A stretch of 64,000 nt of DNA from Phaeacidiphilus oryzae TH49 (GCF_000744815.1 NZ_JQMQ01000005.1:2984055-3048054), one strand, 5' to 3'; positions 25,712 to 34,823 are shown, numbered from the stretch's first letter. A program made the numbers and translations. The notes: generated by a model from the sequence alone, not told the origin.

Positions 25712-26338
25712 ATGGAGACCGCTCAACGCAGGGCATCCGGCGAACCGGCAGCGACCGCCGGCTCGCCCGCCGATCCGCGCGGGGCGTACGGGACGTACGA
25801 GACGCACGAGGCCGCCTCGACCGTCGTGCCGGGTGCGGCGCAGCAGCCGCCCGCGGGGGTCACCGAGGCCGGGGCCCCGCCCCCGCCGCCGCTGCTGCGG
25901 CACCGCCGGGACAGCCTGCTGCCGGCGACCGCCGCCGCGCTCTCGGTCCGCGGCGAGACGTCCACCCACGCGGGCGACAAGCCGGACCGGCAGCCCCCGC
26001 TCCACCCGCTGGTCGACGAGTTCCTGGCGGCCCTGCCGGTCTCCCAGCGGGAGCGGTTCACCGGCCGCTGCCCGGAGACGGTGCTCCTCTCGCAGTTCCT
26101 CACCGAGGCCCAGGCCGCCCGGCCCAAGCGGCACGCGGACAAGCCGTTCCGCGAGCACGACGCCCGGAAGGCGCTGCGCGGCGCGCGGATGACCACCGTC
26201 CGGATACGCGAGGTCGGGGACCCGGAGCACGGCACCCACCAGCCGCCGTGCCGCTCCTGCGCCTCGCTGCTGGAACACTTCGGTGTGAAGGCGGTCACCG
26301 TGAAGCCCACGAAATCATCGCGGAAACAGCACGGCTGA
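25712..26338 (+). CDS. YwqJ-type putative nucleic-acid deaminase
   Basis: 208 aa. N-terminal 90 residues are disordered (Pro/Ala-rich). The rest fits the YwqJ deaminase family: LHPLVDEFLAALPVSQRERFTGRCPETVLLSQFL, where C-P-E supplies a zinc ligand and the catalytic Glu, and later PPCRSCASLLEHFGV with the CxxC ligands. Such domains are C-terminal toxin tips in polymorphic toxins; here it stands alone without a delivery domain. ATG at 25712 (METAQRRASG) after GGGAGG. The downstream gene, 92 bp away, encodes a SUKH-3 protein, the usual immunity partner of YwqJ deaminases. Confidence 0.78.
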   Translation: METAQRRASGEPAATAGSPADPRGAYGTYETHEAASTVVPGAAQQPPAGVTEAGAPPPPPLLRHRRDSLLPATAAALSVRGETSTHAGDKPDRQPPLHPLVDEFLAALPVSQRERFTGRCPETVLLSQFLTEAQAARPKRHADKPFREHDARKALRGARMTTVRIREVGDPEHGTHQPPCRSCASLLEHFGVKAVTVKPTKSSRKQHG

Positions 26339-26430
26339 CCCGCCGCCGGACCGTCCCCCACCCGGCCCGCACACCCAATCTCCGTCATCCCCGCCATCCA
26401 CGGCACAGCTCCTCCAGGAGGACCCGAACC

Positions 26431-26916
26431 TTGCAGCCCCGTTTTCCCGACGAGGTCGTGGCCGCTCTGCAGCGGGCCGGGTGGCATCCCGGCCGCCGGC
26501 AGCAGGAGCAGGCCGAGGAGTGGGCCCGGGTGCTCCTCGCACACCTCTCGCCCGAGGGGCACCGGCATGTGGTCTTCCCCGCGGCGGCCGACGCCTGGGC
26601 CGAGTTCGGCGGGCTCCAGGTGGACCTGGAGGGCCTGGACGAGGCCGGCCACCAGCTGGCGCGGACGCCGTTCACCGTCGACCCGCTGCTCGGGCTGCAC
26701 CAGCCGAGGACGCTGGCCGATCTCGGCCGGGCCCTGGAGGTCCCGGTGGCGGCGCTCGGCGCCGAGCTGGACGGCCGGGCGCTGCTGGCGATCGACGCGC
26801 TGGGGCGGGTGTACAGCCTCGACCACACCGGCGAGTGGTACCTGGGCGAGAGCGTCGACGCGGCGATCACCACCCTGGTGACGGGCGCGCTACCGCGCCG
26901 GCTCAACGTCGGCTGA
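26431..26916 (+). CDS. SUKH-3 immunity protein
   Basis: 161 aa. LQPRFPDEVVAALQRAGWHPGRR, RHVVFPAAADAWAEFGGLQVD, RTPFTVDPLLG and LLAIDALGRVYSLDHTGEWYLGESVDAAITTLV are typical of SUKH-3, the immunity family paired with YwqJ-type deaminases. Start is TTG at 26431, placed by AGGAGG eight bases upstream and by the family N-terminus; no ATG or GTG is nearby. The weak start could keep immunity levels tuned to its partner. It converges on the histidine kinase gene across a minisatellite. Confidence 0.83.
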   Translation: MQPRFPDEVVAALQRAGWHPGRRQQEQAEEWARVLLAHLSPEGHRHVVFPAAADAWAEFGGLQVDLEGLDEAGHQLARTPFTVDPLLGLHQPRTLADLGRALEVPVAALGAELDGRALLAIDALGRVYSLDHTGEWYLGESVDAAITTLVTGALPRRLNVG

Positions 26917-27021
26917 CCGGATCCCGACCCGGTCCCGGTCCCGGACCCCGCACCTGGTCTCGGCGCCGGTCTCCACCGGGCCGCCCGGGCCGCCCGGGCC
27001 GCCCTGCGGCGCGGGTCAGCG

Positions 27022-27334
27022 CCTCACGCGCGGCCGGCCCGCCTGGTCACGCCCGGCCCGGCGGCGCACGCCCGGCTCGGCGGCTCACGCCCGGCTCGGC
27101 GGCTCACGCCCGGCTCGGCGGCTCACGCCCGGCTCGGCGGCTCACGCCCGGCTCGGCGGCTCACGCGCGGGCTCCACGGCTCACGCGCGGGCCCAGCGGC
27201 TCACGCGCGGGCCCAGCGGCTCACCCGCGGGCTCCACGGCTCACCCGCGGGCCCAGCGGCTCACCCGCGGGCTCCACGGCTCACGCGCGGGCCCGGCGGC
27301 TCACCCGCGGGCCCGGCGGCTCACGCGCGGGCGA
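27022..27334. repeat. GC-rich minisatellite at the histidine kinase 3' end
   Basis: About 16 tandem units. The right-hand units are 20 bp (for example GCTCACGCGCGGGCCCAGCG), the left-hand ones 19 bp (GCTCACGCCCGGCTCGGCG, five exact copies), with degenerate units at the left edge. The last unit contains the stop codon and final codons of the histidine kinase gene (27321). Each unit carries TCA on the + strand, a TGA on the kinase strand. This fills the 404-bp gap after the SUKH-3 gene. It looks like successive duplication of the gene end; it is not a CRISPR array because there are no unique spacers. Confidence 0.9.
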
Positions 27335-28832
27335 GGAGGCGCGCCTCCACCCGGAAGCCGCCCTCGGCCGTAGGGCCGGCGTCGAACGCGCCGCCCAGCG
27401 CGGTCACCCGCTCCCGCATGCCGATCAGGCCGTTGCCGCCGCTCGGCAGCGCCTCCGGGCCGTCCTTCGCGGCCTCGCCGTCCGGGCATTCGTTGGAGAC
27501 CGCCAGGGCCACCCCGTTCGGCACGTACGCCACGACCACCTCGGTGGCCGCGCCGGGGGCGTGCTTGAGGACGTTCGTCAGCGCCTCCTGGACCACCCGG
27601 TACGCGGTCCGCTCGGTCTCCTCGCTCAGCACCCGCCGGGCGCCGCCCACGGTGAGCCGGACGTTCAGCCCCGCCGCGCGCGACTCGTCCACCACCCGGG
27701 TCAGCCCGGCCAGCCCCGGCAGCAGCTGCCGTGCGGTGTCGGCGGGGGCCGTCGAGACGGCCGTCGCACCGGACCCGGCGGCCGCGGCCGGAGGCGTCGA
27801 ACCGGCCCGCCCGGCCGCGCCGGCCTCCCCGTCCAGGCCGCCGGCCGCCGCGCCGTCCACCCGGCCGTCCCCCGCGGGCCCGCGCGCCGGCTCCTCGTCC
27901 GCCGAGGAGTCCACCGAGCGCAGCACGCCGAGGATCTGCCGCAGCTCGTCCAGCGCCTGCCGGCCCACGTCGCCCATCAGCCGGGCGCTCTGCGCCGCCT
28001 TCTCCGGATCCTTGGCGACGATCCGCTCGACCGCCGCCGCGTGCACCACCATCAGGCTCACCCGGTGCGCGACCACGTCGTGCATCTCGCGGGCGATCCG
28101 GGTGCGCTCCTCCATCCGGGCCCGCCGGGCCCGCTCCCGCGCCTGGTCGGCGAGGAGCGCGAGCTCCGTCTCCAGGCCCTCGGCGCGCTCCCGCAGGGAC
28201 TCCCACAGCCGGCGCCGCGCCCCCACGTACATGCCGATCATCACCGGCGGCACGGTCAGCCCGACCGCGCCCAGACCCGAGATGATCACCAGCACGTACC
28301 AGGGCATCGCGTGCACCCGGGCGTTCATTCCGGGCGAGGTCCCGGCCAGCCGGACCACCGAGACGATCACCGTCTCGGCGATCGCCACCCCGCAGACCAC
28401 CGTCATCAGCCGGCGCATCCCGAACCGGCTGCCCAGCCCGGTCGGCCGGTACGCGGCCAGCGTGTACAGGCCGATCACCAGCTGCATGTAGCCCATCTGG
28501 ACCGGAATGCAGACCAGGGCCACCAGCACCGGCAGCAGCGGCCAGCGCCGCCGTACCAGCAGGGTCGCCCCGGACGCCGCGCCGAGCAGGAAGACGGGTA
28601 TCAGCCAGCCGACGCCGCCCAGCCCGTGCCGGGTCGCGAAATCGGCCGACTCCACGCCGTTCTCCACGGCCGCGACCGCCGCGACAGCGATGTCGAACCA
28701 CATGCTGCGGCGCCGCGACCACCACCGCCCGGTCCGTCCGCGGTCCCCCCGCGACCCCCGGGACTCCTCGTTGTTCCCCTCCGCTACGCCGCTTGGGCCC
28801 TCTGGGCCTTCCCCCGGCGACGACATGCTCAT
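27321..28832 (-). CDS. Sensor histidine kinase, orphan (HisKA_3 type)
   Basis: 503 aa NarL-group sensor kinase. N-terminal half has about five membrane segments (MWFDIAVAAVAAV, LIPVFLLGAASGATLLV, VLVALVCIPVQMGYMQLVIGLYTL). The dimerisation/phosphoacceptor motif is RTRIAREMHDVVAHRVSLMV (His acceptor), followed after a long Ala/Gly/Pro insert by an HATPase: YRVVQEALTNVLKHAPG (N box), GNGLIGMRERVTALGG (G box). Start ATG at 28832. No response regulator gene is adjacent; neighbours are ppc and SUKH-3, so its partner is unknown. The 3' end runs into the minisatellite. Confidence 0.9.
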   Translation of the reverse strand: MSMSSPGEGPEGPSGVAEGNNEESRGSRGDRGRTGRWWSRRRSMWFDIAVAAVAAVENGVESADFATRHGLGGVGWLIPVFLLGAASGATLLVRRRWPLLPVLVALVCIPVQMGYMQLVIGLYTLAAYRPTGLGSRFGMRRLMTVVCGVAIAETVIVSVVRLAGTSPGMNARVHAMPWYVLVIISGLGAVGLTVPPVMIGMYVGARRRLWESLRERAEGLETELALLADQARERARRARMEERTRIAREMHDVVAHRVSLMVVHAAAVERIVAKDPEKAAQSARLMGDVGRQALDELRQILGVLRSVDSSADEEPARGPAGDGRVDGAAAGGLDGEAGAAGRAGSTPPAAAAGSGATAVSTAPADTARQLLPGLAGLTRVVDESRAAGLNVRLTVGGARRVLSEETERTAYRVVQEALTNVLKHAPGAATEVVVAYVPNGVALAVSNECPDGEAAKDGPEALPSGGNGLIGMRERVTALGGAFDAGPTAEGGFRVEARLLARA

Positions 28833-29066
28833 GGGTTCAGCGTAAGGGCTCCCCCGCGGGGCAGGTGAGGTCCGGGTCCCGTAACCCGAACGGAGGCCCG
28901 CCCTCCCCTCGCGGCACCGTCCCGGGGCCGCCCCCGGCACGCGCCGCGAGGTGTCCGCCATGTGGCCGGTACGTGAGACGGCGGGGGTCACCCACCTATC
29001 CTGTGGGCGTCGGACAACGCGGTCCGCGCCCGAGCCGATGCCTTACCCACCTGCAAGGGAGACGCC

Positions 29067-31817
29067 GTGCCCGTCCCGGTCCCCACCCCGAGCCAGCAGC
29101 CAGACGCCGAGGACAACTCCGCTCTGCGCGCCGACATCCGGCGCCTCGGCGACCTCCTCGGCGAGACCCTGGTCCGCCAGGAGGGGCAGGAGCTCCTCGA
29201 CCTCGTCGAGCGGGTCCGCGCCCTCACCCGTACCGACGGCGCCGCCGCGGCGGAACTGCTGGAGCAGACCGATCTGGCCACCGCGGCCCGGCTGGTCCGC
29301 GCCTTCTCCACCTACTTCCAGCTCGCCAACATCACCGAGCAGGTGCACCGCGGGCGGGAGATGGCCGAGCGCCGCGCCCGCGAGGGCTCGCTGCTCTCCC
29401 GCACCGCCGACCAGCTGGCCGCCGCGGACACCGAGCACCTGGCCGAGTCGCTGCGGAACCTCTCCGTCCGGCCGGTCTTCACCGCCCACCCCACCGAGGC
29501 CGCCCGGCGCAGCGTCCTCGGCAAGCTCCGCCGGATCGCCGACCTGCTGGGCAAGGCGGAGACCGACCCGGGCGCCCGCCGGGCCGCCGACCGCCGGCTG
29601 GCCGAGGTGATCGACCTCCTCTGGCAGACCGACGAGCTGCGGATCGCCCGCCCGGAGCCCACCGACGAGGCCCGCAACGCCATCTACTACCTGGACCAGC
29701 TGTTCCGCTCCGCCGCCCCCGAGGTGCTGGAGGAGCTGAACGAGGAGCTGGCCCGGGTCGGCCTCACCCTGCCGGACGACGTGCGCCCGCTCACCTTCGG
29801 CACCTGGATCGGCGGCGACCGGGACGGCAACCCCAACGTCACCCCCGCCGTCACCTGGGACGTCCTGCTGCTCCAGCACGAGCACGGGATCAACGACGCG
29901 ATCGCGCTGGTGGACGACCTCCGGGACGCCCTCTCCTCGTCGGTCCGGCTGGCCGGCGCCGGCCAGGAGCTGCTCGACTCGCTCGCCGCCGACCTGGAGA
30001 ACCTCCCCGAGATCAGCCCCCGCTACAAGCGGATGAACGCCGAGGAGCCCTACCGGCTCAAGACCCTGGCGATCCGGCAGAAGCTGCTCAACACCAAGCA
30101 GCGGCTCGCCGAGGGCACCCCGCACGTCGAGGGCCGCGACTACCTCGGCACCCGGCCGCTCCTGGACGACCTGCGGCTGCTTCAGAACTCGCTGCGGGCC
30201 CACAAGGGGCAGCTGATCGCCGAGGGCCGGCTGGCCACCGCCCTCCGCACCCTCGCCGCCTTCGGCCTCCACCTGGCCACCATGGACGTCCGCGAGCACG
30301 CGGAGGCCCACCACCACGCCCTCGGCCAGCTCTTCGACCGGCTCGGCGAGGAGGCCTGGCGGTATGCGGACATGCCGCGCGAGTACCGGCAGCGGCTGCT
30401 CGCCAAGGAGCTCAAGTCCCGCCGCCCGCTGGCCCCCTCCCCCGCCCCGCTGGACGAGGCCGGGGCCAAGACCCTCGGCGTCTTCGCGACCGTCCGCAAG
30501 GCCATGGAGCGGTTCGGCCCGGAGATCGCCGAGAGCTACATCATCTCCATGTGCCAGGGCGCGGACGACGTCTTCGCCGCGGCCGTACTGGCCCGCGAGG
30601 CCGGTCTGATCGACCTCCACGCCGGGGTGGCCAGGATCGGCATCGTGCCGCTCCTGGAGACCACGGACGAGCTGCGGGCCGCGGACACCATCCTCGACGA
30701 GATGCTCCGCGACCCCTCCTACCGCCGGCTGGTCTCGCTCCGCGGCGACGTCCAGGAGGTCATGCTCGGCTACTCGGACTCGTCGAAGTTCGGCGGCATC
30801 ACCACCTCGCAGTGGGAGATCCACCGCGCCCAGCGCCGGCTGCGCGACGTCGCCCACCGGTACGGCATCACCCTCCGCCTCTTCCACGGCCGCGGCGGCA
30901 CCGTCGGGCGCGGCGGCGGCCCGAGCCACGACGCGATCCTCGCGCAGCCCTGGGGCACCCTGGACGGCGAGATCAAGGTGACCGAGCAGGGCGAGGTCAT
31001 CTCGGACAAGTACCTGGTCCCCGAACTCGCCCGGGAGAACCTGGAGTTGACGCTCTCGGCGACCCTCCAGGCGTCCGCGCTGCACACCGCTCCGCGGCAG
31101 TCGGCGGAGGCCCTGGCCCGCTGGGACGCCACCATGGACACCGTCTCCGACGGCGCCCACGCGGCCTACCGCAAGCTGGTCGAGGACCCCGACCTGCCGG
31201 CGTACTTCTTCGCCGCGACGCCGGTCGACCAGCTGGCCTCGCTCCACCTGGGCTCGCGGCCGTCGCGGCGGCCGGACAGCGGCGCCGGGCTGGACGGGCT
31301 GCGGGCCATCCCGTGGGTGTTCGGCTGGACCCAGTCCCGGCAGATCGTGCCCGGCTGGTACGGCGTGGGCTCCGGTCTGGCGGCGGCGCGGGAGGCCGGG
31401 CTCGGCGACATCCTGGAGGAGATGCAGGCCGAGTGGCACTTCTTCCGCAACTTCCTCTCCAACGTCACCATGACGCTGGCCAAGACGGACCTGCGGATCG
31501 CCCGGCACTACGTGGAGCAGCTGGTGCCGGAGGAGCTGCGGCACGTCTTCGCCCGCATCGAGGAGGAGCACGCGCTGACCCTCAAGGAGGTGCTGCGGAT
31601 CACCGGCGAGAACGAGCTGCTGGAGTCCAACCCGGTGCTGCGGCAGACGCTGGCCACGCGTGACGCGTACCTCGACCCGATCTCCTACCTCCAGGTCGCG
31701 CTGCTCCGCCGGCAGCGGGAGAACGCGGCGAACGGCGAGGAGGAGGACCCGCTGCGGGCCCGTGCGCTCCTCCTGACCGTCAACGGCATCGCCGCCGGCC
31801 TCCGCAACACCGGCTGA
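29067..31817 (+). CDS. ppc: Phosphoenolpyruvate carboxylase
   Basis: 916 aa, full length. Carboxylates PEP to oxaloacetate to refill the TCA cycle. Motifs: [20 protein letters not shown] with the catalytic His, [11 protein letters not shown], the phosphate-binding loop [14 protein letters not shown], and the canonical C-terminal NTG. GTG at 29067 with AAGGGAG six bases before. Divergent from the histidine kinase gene (234-bp gap). The terminal Asn-Thr-Gly codons and stop are part of a 10-bp tandem repeat. Confidence 0.97.
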   Translation: MPVPVPTPSQQPDAEDNSALRADIRRLGDLLGETLVRQEGQELLDLVERVRALTRTDGAAAAELLEQTDLATAARLVRAFSTYFQLANITEQVHRGREMAERRAREGSLLSRTADQLAAADTEHLAESLRNLSVRPVFTAHPTEAARRSVLGKLRRIADLLGKAETDPGARRAADRRLAEVIDLLWQTDELRIARPEPTDEARNAIYYLDQLFRSAAPEVLEELNEELARVGLTLPDDVRPLTFGTWIGGDRDGNPNVTPAVTWDVLLLQHEHGINDAIALVDDLRDALSSSVRLAGAGQELLDSLAADLENLPEISPRYKRMNAEEPYRLKTLAIRQKLLNTKQRLAEGTPHVEGRDYLGTRPLLDDLRLLQNSLRAHKGQLIAEGRLATALRTLAAFGLHLATMDVREHAEAHHHALGQLFDRLGEEAWRYADMPREYRQRLLAKELKSRRPLAPSPAPLDEAGAKTLGVFATVRKAMERFGPEIAESYIISMCQGADDVFAAAVLAREAGLIDLHAGVARIGIVPLLETTDELRAADTILDEMLRDPSYRRLVSLRGDVQEVMLGYSDSSKFGGITTSQWEIHRAQRRLRDVAHRYGITLRLFHGRGGTVGRGGGPSHDAILAQPWGTLDGEIKVTEQGEVISDKYLVPELARENLELTLSATLQASALHTAPRQSAEALARWDATMDTVSDGAHAAYRKLVEDPDLPAYFFAATPVDQLASLHLGSRPSRRPDSGAGLDGLRAIPWVFGWTQSRQIVPGWYGVGSGLAAAREAGLGDILEEMQAEWHFFRNFLSNVTMTLAKTDLRIARHYVEQLVPEELRHVFARIEEEHALTLKEVLRITGENELLESNPVLRQTLATRDAYLDPISYLQVALLRRQRENAANGEEEDPLRARALLLTVNGIAAGLRNTG

Positions 31818-31854
31818 CACCGGCTGACAGCGGCCGGCATCGGCTGACACCGGG
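31807..31854 (+). repeat. 10-bp tandem repeats across the ppc stop codon
   Basis: ACACCGGCTG occurs at 31807-31816 and 31817-31826; a degenerate double unit (31827-31846) and the start of another copy follow. The first copy contains the last codons of ppc and part of its TGA, so the repeat duplicates the gene end. Confidence 0.65.
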
Positions 31855-31856
31855 GC

Positions 31857-31885
31857 GCCGCGGATTCGCCGGGCGAATCCGCGGC
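31857..31885. terminator. Perfect hairpin terminator between ppc and the convergent gene
   Basis: GCCGCGGATTCGC (31857-31869) pairs perfectly with GCGAATCCGCGGC (31873-31885), 13 bp with a 3-nt loop. It sits 40 bp after the ppc stop and 40 bp after the convergent surface-protein stop, so it probably works in both directions. Confidence 0.82.
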
Positions 31886-31890
31886 CCGCG

Positions 31891-31938
31891 GCTCAGCCGC
31901 GGCGGGCCTCAGCCGCGGCGGTACTCAGCCGCGGCGGG
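31891..31938. repeat. Three 16-bp tandem repeats spanning a stop codon
   Basis: CTCAGCCGCGGCGG recurs at a 16-bp period (units 31891-31906, 31907-31922, 31923-31938). The right-most unit holds the TGA stop and last codons (ARRG) of the surface-protein gene; the other two lie beyond it. As at the histidine kinase and ppc ends, the repeat copies the stop region. Confidence 0.7.
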
Positions 31939-32518
31939 CCAGGCGGCGGACGGCGTACAGCGCGCCGCCGCCCGCGGCGACCATCACGCCGGCGAGGATC
32001 GCCAGGAAGCCCGCGGAGTCGCCGCCGCCGCTCTCCGCCAGCGCCGCCGGAGCCACCGGCGAGACGATGCCGCCCTTCGCCGCGGCCGCCGCCGCGGCCG
32101 ACCTGGTCGCCCGCACGGCCGCGCAGCTCCGCCGGGGGATCATCACGGTCTTGACCACCTGGTCGGCGAACCCGCCGGCCAGCGAGACGTGGACGTCCCA
32201 GCCGGCTCCCTCGACCCACGGCACCTGGAAGGTGACCGTCCCGGCGGTGGTGGTGCGCGCGGGGACGTTGGTGGTGGGCGTGCCCGCGGGGAAGACCGCG
32301 ATCCGCGCCAGGCTGCCGGAGGCGTCGGTGTCGGTGACGGTGATCGCTGCCTGGCCGCCGTGCGCCACGGCCGCGCAGGCGACCGTCGCCTGCTGGAAGT
32401 CGGCCGGCTGCCCGGCCGCCGCCGCGCTCGGCTCGGCCGCGAACGCACCGCCCGCGGCCGCCAGCACCGTACCGGCGCCCCCGATCGCCGCAGTGACCAG
32501 CGCACGCCTGCCTATCAC
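31925..32518 (-). CDS. Secreted surface protein with LAxTG-like sorting end
   Basis: 197 aa. Signal peptide IGRRALVTAAIGGAGTVLAAAGGAFAA with a twin-Arg before the hydrophobic core. The mature part is a small beta-rich domain (ATVACAAVAHGGQAAITVTD, TVTFQVPWVEGAGWDVHVSLAGG). It ends APAALAESGGG, a hydrophobic helix (AGFLAILAGVMVAAGGGALYAV) and RRLARRG, the layout of a cell-wall sorting signal; LAESG resembles the LAxTG motif of class E sortases with Ser for Thr. GTG at 32518 with GGAGG close upstream. A GTCAATTGAC palindrome lies upstream at 32595-32604. No sortase gene is nearby. Confidence 0.72.
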   Translation of the reverse strand: MIGRRALVTAAIGGAGTVLAAAGGAFAAEPSAAAAGQPADFQQATVACAAVAHGGQAAITVTDTDASGSLARIAVFPAGTPTTNVPARTTTAGTVTFQVPWVEGAGWDVHVSLAGGFADQVVKTVMIPRRSCAAVRATRSAAAAAAAKGGIVSPVAPAALAESGGGDSAGFLAILAGVMVAAGGGALYAVRRLARRG

Positions 32519-32710
32519 TCTTCCTCCACAGGGGGTGACCGGGGGCTCATCCGTCCCGGAGACACCACGCATCGTCAACTGTGGGGCGCCCATTGTCAAT
32601 TGACTGTCAATCGGACATCGTCGACGTATCCGGCGGCGTGTATCGGACCAAGAGCAGCAAAGCGGACGAAGCCAACAACTGACCCCGCAGTAACGTTTAA
32701 ATCACCGCGC

Positions 32711-33205
32711 TCACTGTCCGCACACGAACGCGGTCACCACCACGCCCGCACCAAGCACGAGTTGACTCCACGCCAACTTCCGGAGACGCAGCACCCCGCC
32801 GGTGATCGCCCCGCCGAGGAGCAGCGCGCCGCCGAGCGGCAGCAGGGCCCAGAGCAGGCCGGCCGCGCCGTCCCGCAGCACCTCGTCGCCGCCCGGGCGC
32901 AGCACCGTCCCGACGGAGGCCCCGGGCCTGGTCTGGACGTCCGCCAGATCGGTCTGCCGGATCACCACCGACCGGGCGCCGGGGTTGAAGGTGCCCCGGC
33001 AGGTCGTCCCGTCGCAGGAGGCCACCGTCAGCGTGCCGCGCTGCCGCCCGCCCGCCAGCGCGTCCCGGCCGAGGCTCCAGCTCGCCCAGCCCGCCGCGAC
33101 CAGCAGCAGCAGGACCACGCAGCCCACCAGGAGCTGCCGCCCGAGCAGCATCGTCCCGTACATCCGCTCCGCGGACCTGCGCACCGCTGTTCCCGGCACC
33201 GTCAC
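32711..33205 (-). CDS. Two-helix membrane protein with extracellular domain
   Basis: 164 aa. First helix LLVGCVVLLLLVAAGWASW near residue 30, then a domain of about 80 residues with one Cys pair (ASCDGTTCRG), and a second hydrophobic segment (LLWALLPLGGALLLGGAITGGVL) plus a third near the C-terminus (LVLGAGVVVTAFV). GTG at 33205 with GGGAG upstream. No family recognised. It lies between the surface-protein gene and pth. Confidence 0.68.
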   Translation of the reverse strand: MTVPGTAVRRSAERMYGTMLLGRQLLVGCVVLLLLVAAGWASWSLGRDALAGGRQRGTLTVASCDGTTCRGTFNPGARSVVIRQTDLADVQTRPGASVGTVLRPGGDEVLRDGAAGLLWALLPLGGALLLGGAITGGVLRLRKLAWSQLVLGAGVVVTAFVCGQ

Positions 33206-33288
33206 TCGCTCCCTGGTCGCACACGTCAGCGGCGCACGGTACTACAAGCGGACGGGATGCCGGGAACGCGACGGCGGGCGGCGCCCGC

Positions 33289-33873
33289 TCAGGAGTTGAA
33301 GGCCGACTGCGCGCGCTCCAGACCCTGCCCGACCAGCGCCTCCACCGCGTCCGCCGCACGGTCCACGAACCAGTCCAGGTCCTTGCGCTCGGTCGCGGAG
33401 AAGTCCTTGAGGACGAAGGCCGCCACGTCCATCCGGCCCGGCGGGCGGCCGATCCCGGCCCGCACCCGGAGGTACTCCCGGCCCATCGACTTGGTGATGG
33501 ACTTCAGCCCGTTGTGGCCGTTGTCACCACCGCCGAGCTTCAGCCGCAGCGTCCCGTAGTCGAGGTCCAGCTCGTCGTGGACCACCACGATCCGGTCCAG
33601 CGGCACCTTGTAGAAGTCCCGTAGCGCCGTCACCGGGCCGCCGGAGAGGTTCATGAAGGACATCGGCTTGGCCAGCACCACCCGCTGCTGCGCCAGCCGC
33701 CCCTCGACGACCTGGGAGCGCGACTTGTGCGCCTTGAACCGGCCGCTCATCCGCTCCGCCAGCAGGTCGACGACCATGAAGCCGATGTTGTGCCGGTTGC
33801 GCGCGTACTCCGGTCCGGGATTGCCCAACCCCACGACCAGCCAGGGGCCGTCCGGCCCGGCGTCCAGCGCCAT
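33289..33873 (-). CDS. pth: Peptidyl-tRNA hydrolase
   Basis: 194 aa. Recycles peptidyl-tRNAs dropped during translation. Motifs: [21 protein letters not shown] with the catalytic His, [23 protein letters not shown] and [15 protein letters not shown] at 33873 after GAGGAGAGAG. Lies directly downstream of rplY, the conserved pair in actinobacteria, separated by a hairpin terminator. Confidence 0.97.
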   Translation of the reverse strand: MALDAGPDGPWLVVGLGNPGPEYARNRHNIGFMVVDLLAERMSGRFKAHKSRSQVVEGRLAQQRVVLAKPMSFMNLSGGPVTALRDFYKVPLDRIVVVHDELDLDYGTLRLKLGGGDNGHNGLKSITKSMGREYLRVRAGIGRPPGRMDVAAFVLKDFSATERKDLDWFVDRAADAVEALVGQGLERAQSAFNS

Positions 33874-33901
33874 CTCTCTCCTCGCAGGGGATCGGACAGC
33901 A

Positions 33902-33940
33902 CGCTGCCCCGACCTGACGTTACCTCAGGTCGGGGCAGCG
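33902..33940 (-). terminator. Hairpin terminator between rplY and pth
   Basis: CGCTGCCCCGACCTGA (33902-33917) and TCAGGTCGGGGCAGCG (33925-33940) form a perfect 16-bp stem with a 7-nt loop, downstream of rplY and just before pth. Likely a terminator or attenuator for rplY, with some read-through into pth. Confidence 0.78.
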
Positions 33941-33988
33941 GCTGGGAAGTGATCGAACTCTGACGAGCTCGGACGATCAGCCCGGGGC

Positions 33989-34585
33989 TCAGGCCTCGGC
34001 GCCCTCGGCGGCCTCCTCGGCGGCCTCCTCCTCGGCGGCCGGCTCGGCCTGCGCGGTGACGACGTGCAGGACCACGGCGTCCTCCTCGACGTCCAGCTCG
34101 GTGCCGGACGGCAGGGCGATGTCCTTGGCCAGCACCGAGGCGCCGGCGTCCAGGCCCTCGATGGAGATGGTGACCGACTCCGGCACGTGGGTCGCCTCGG
34201 CCTTGACCGGCAGCGTGTTCAGCACGTGCTCCAGCAGGTTGGCGCCCGGGGCGAGGTCGCCCTCGGTGTGGATCGGGATCTCGACGGCGACCTTCTCGCC
34301 GCGGGAGACGATGATCAGGTCGATGTGGCGCAGGAAGCCCTTGATCGGGTCGCGCTGCACGGCCTTCGGCAGGACCAGCTGCTCCTTGCCGTCCACCGGC
34401 ACGGAGAGCAGCGCGTTCGGGGTCTTCAGCGCCATCATCAGGTCGTAGCCCGAGACGGTCAGGTGGACCGGCGCGTGGCCGTGGCCGTAGACGACGGCGG
34501 GGACCTTGTCCTCGCGGCGGATGCGGCGGGCGGCGCCCTTGCCGAACTCGGTGCGGGGCTCGGCGGCGAGGCGGATCTCGGCCAT
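33989..34585 (-). CDS. rplY: 50S ribosomal protein L25 / general stress protein Ctc
   Basis: 198 aa long form. Binds 5S rRNA in the 50S subunit. MAEIRLAAEPRTEFGKGAARRIRREDKVPAVVYGHG is the L25 N-domain; KGFLRHIDLIIVSRGEKVAVEIPIHTEGD starts the TL5/CTC C-domain; the tail is acidic (EPAAEEEAAEEAAEGAEA). ATG at 34585 with GGAG before; longer upstream starts are not family-like. Followed by pth. Confidence 0.96.
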   Translation of the reverse strand: MAEIRLAAEPRTEFGKGAARRIRREDKVPAVVYGHGHAPVHLTVSGYDLMMALKTPNALLSVPVDGKEQLVLPKAVQRDPIKGFLRHIDLIIVSRGEKVAVEIPIHTEGDLAPGANLLEHVLNTLPVKAEATHVPESVTISIEGLDAGASVLAKDIALPSGTELDVEEDAVVLHVVTAQAEPAAEEEAAEEAAEGAEA

Positions 34586-34823
34586 GATCACTCCGTGGGT
34601 ACGGGGGTGGGGCCGCGGAGCGCACAAGCGAAACCGCCGGGTCCCTCACCTGAATGGAACGGTGGGCTACTCGGCGGTCGAAGAATAGGTTCTGCGAACT
34701 GCGCGTCGATAACGGAGCGGAGAACTCCCTCGCCGAGCAACGTCCGCCAGACTACCACGGGATTCCCCCACGCCCTGACGGCGCGGGGGACCCGGCGGCG
34801 CTACCGGTCGCCCGGCAGCGGTG

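Noticed and set aside
27022-27334. Possible CRISPR array
   Set aside because: Units are contiguous with no unique spacers, too short, and the array grows from a gene end.
26917-28832. Two-component pair with the LuxR genes at 43.6 or 48.4 kb
   Set aside because: Too distant, and both regulators have abnormal receivers; no evidence of pairing.
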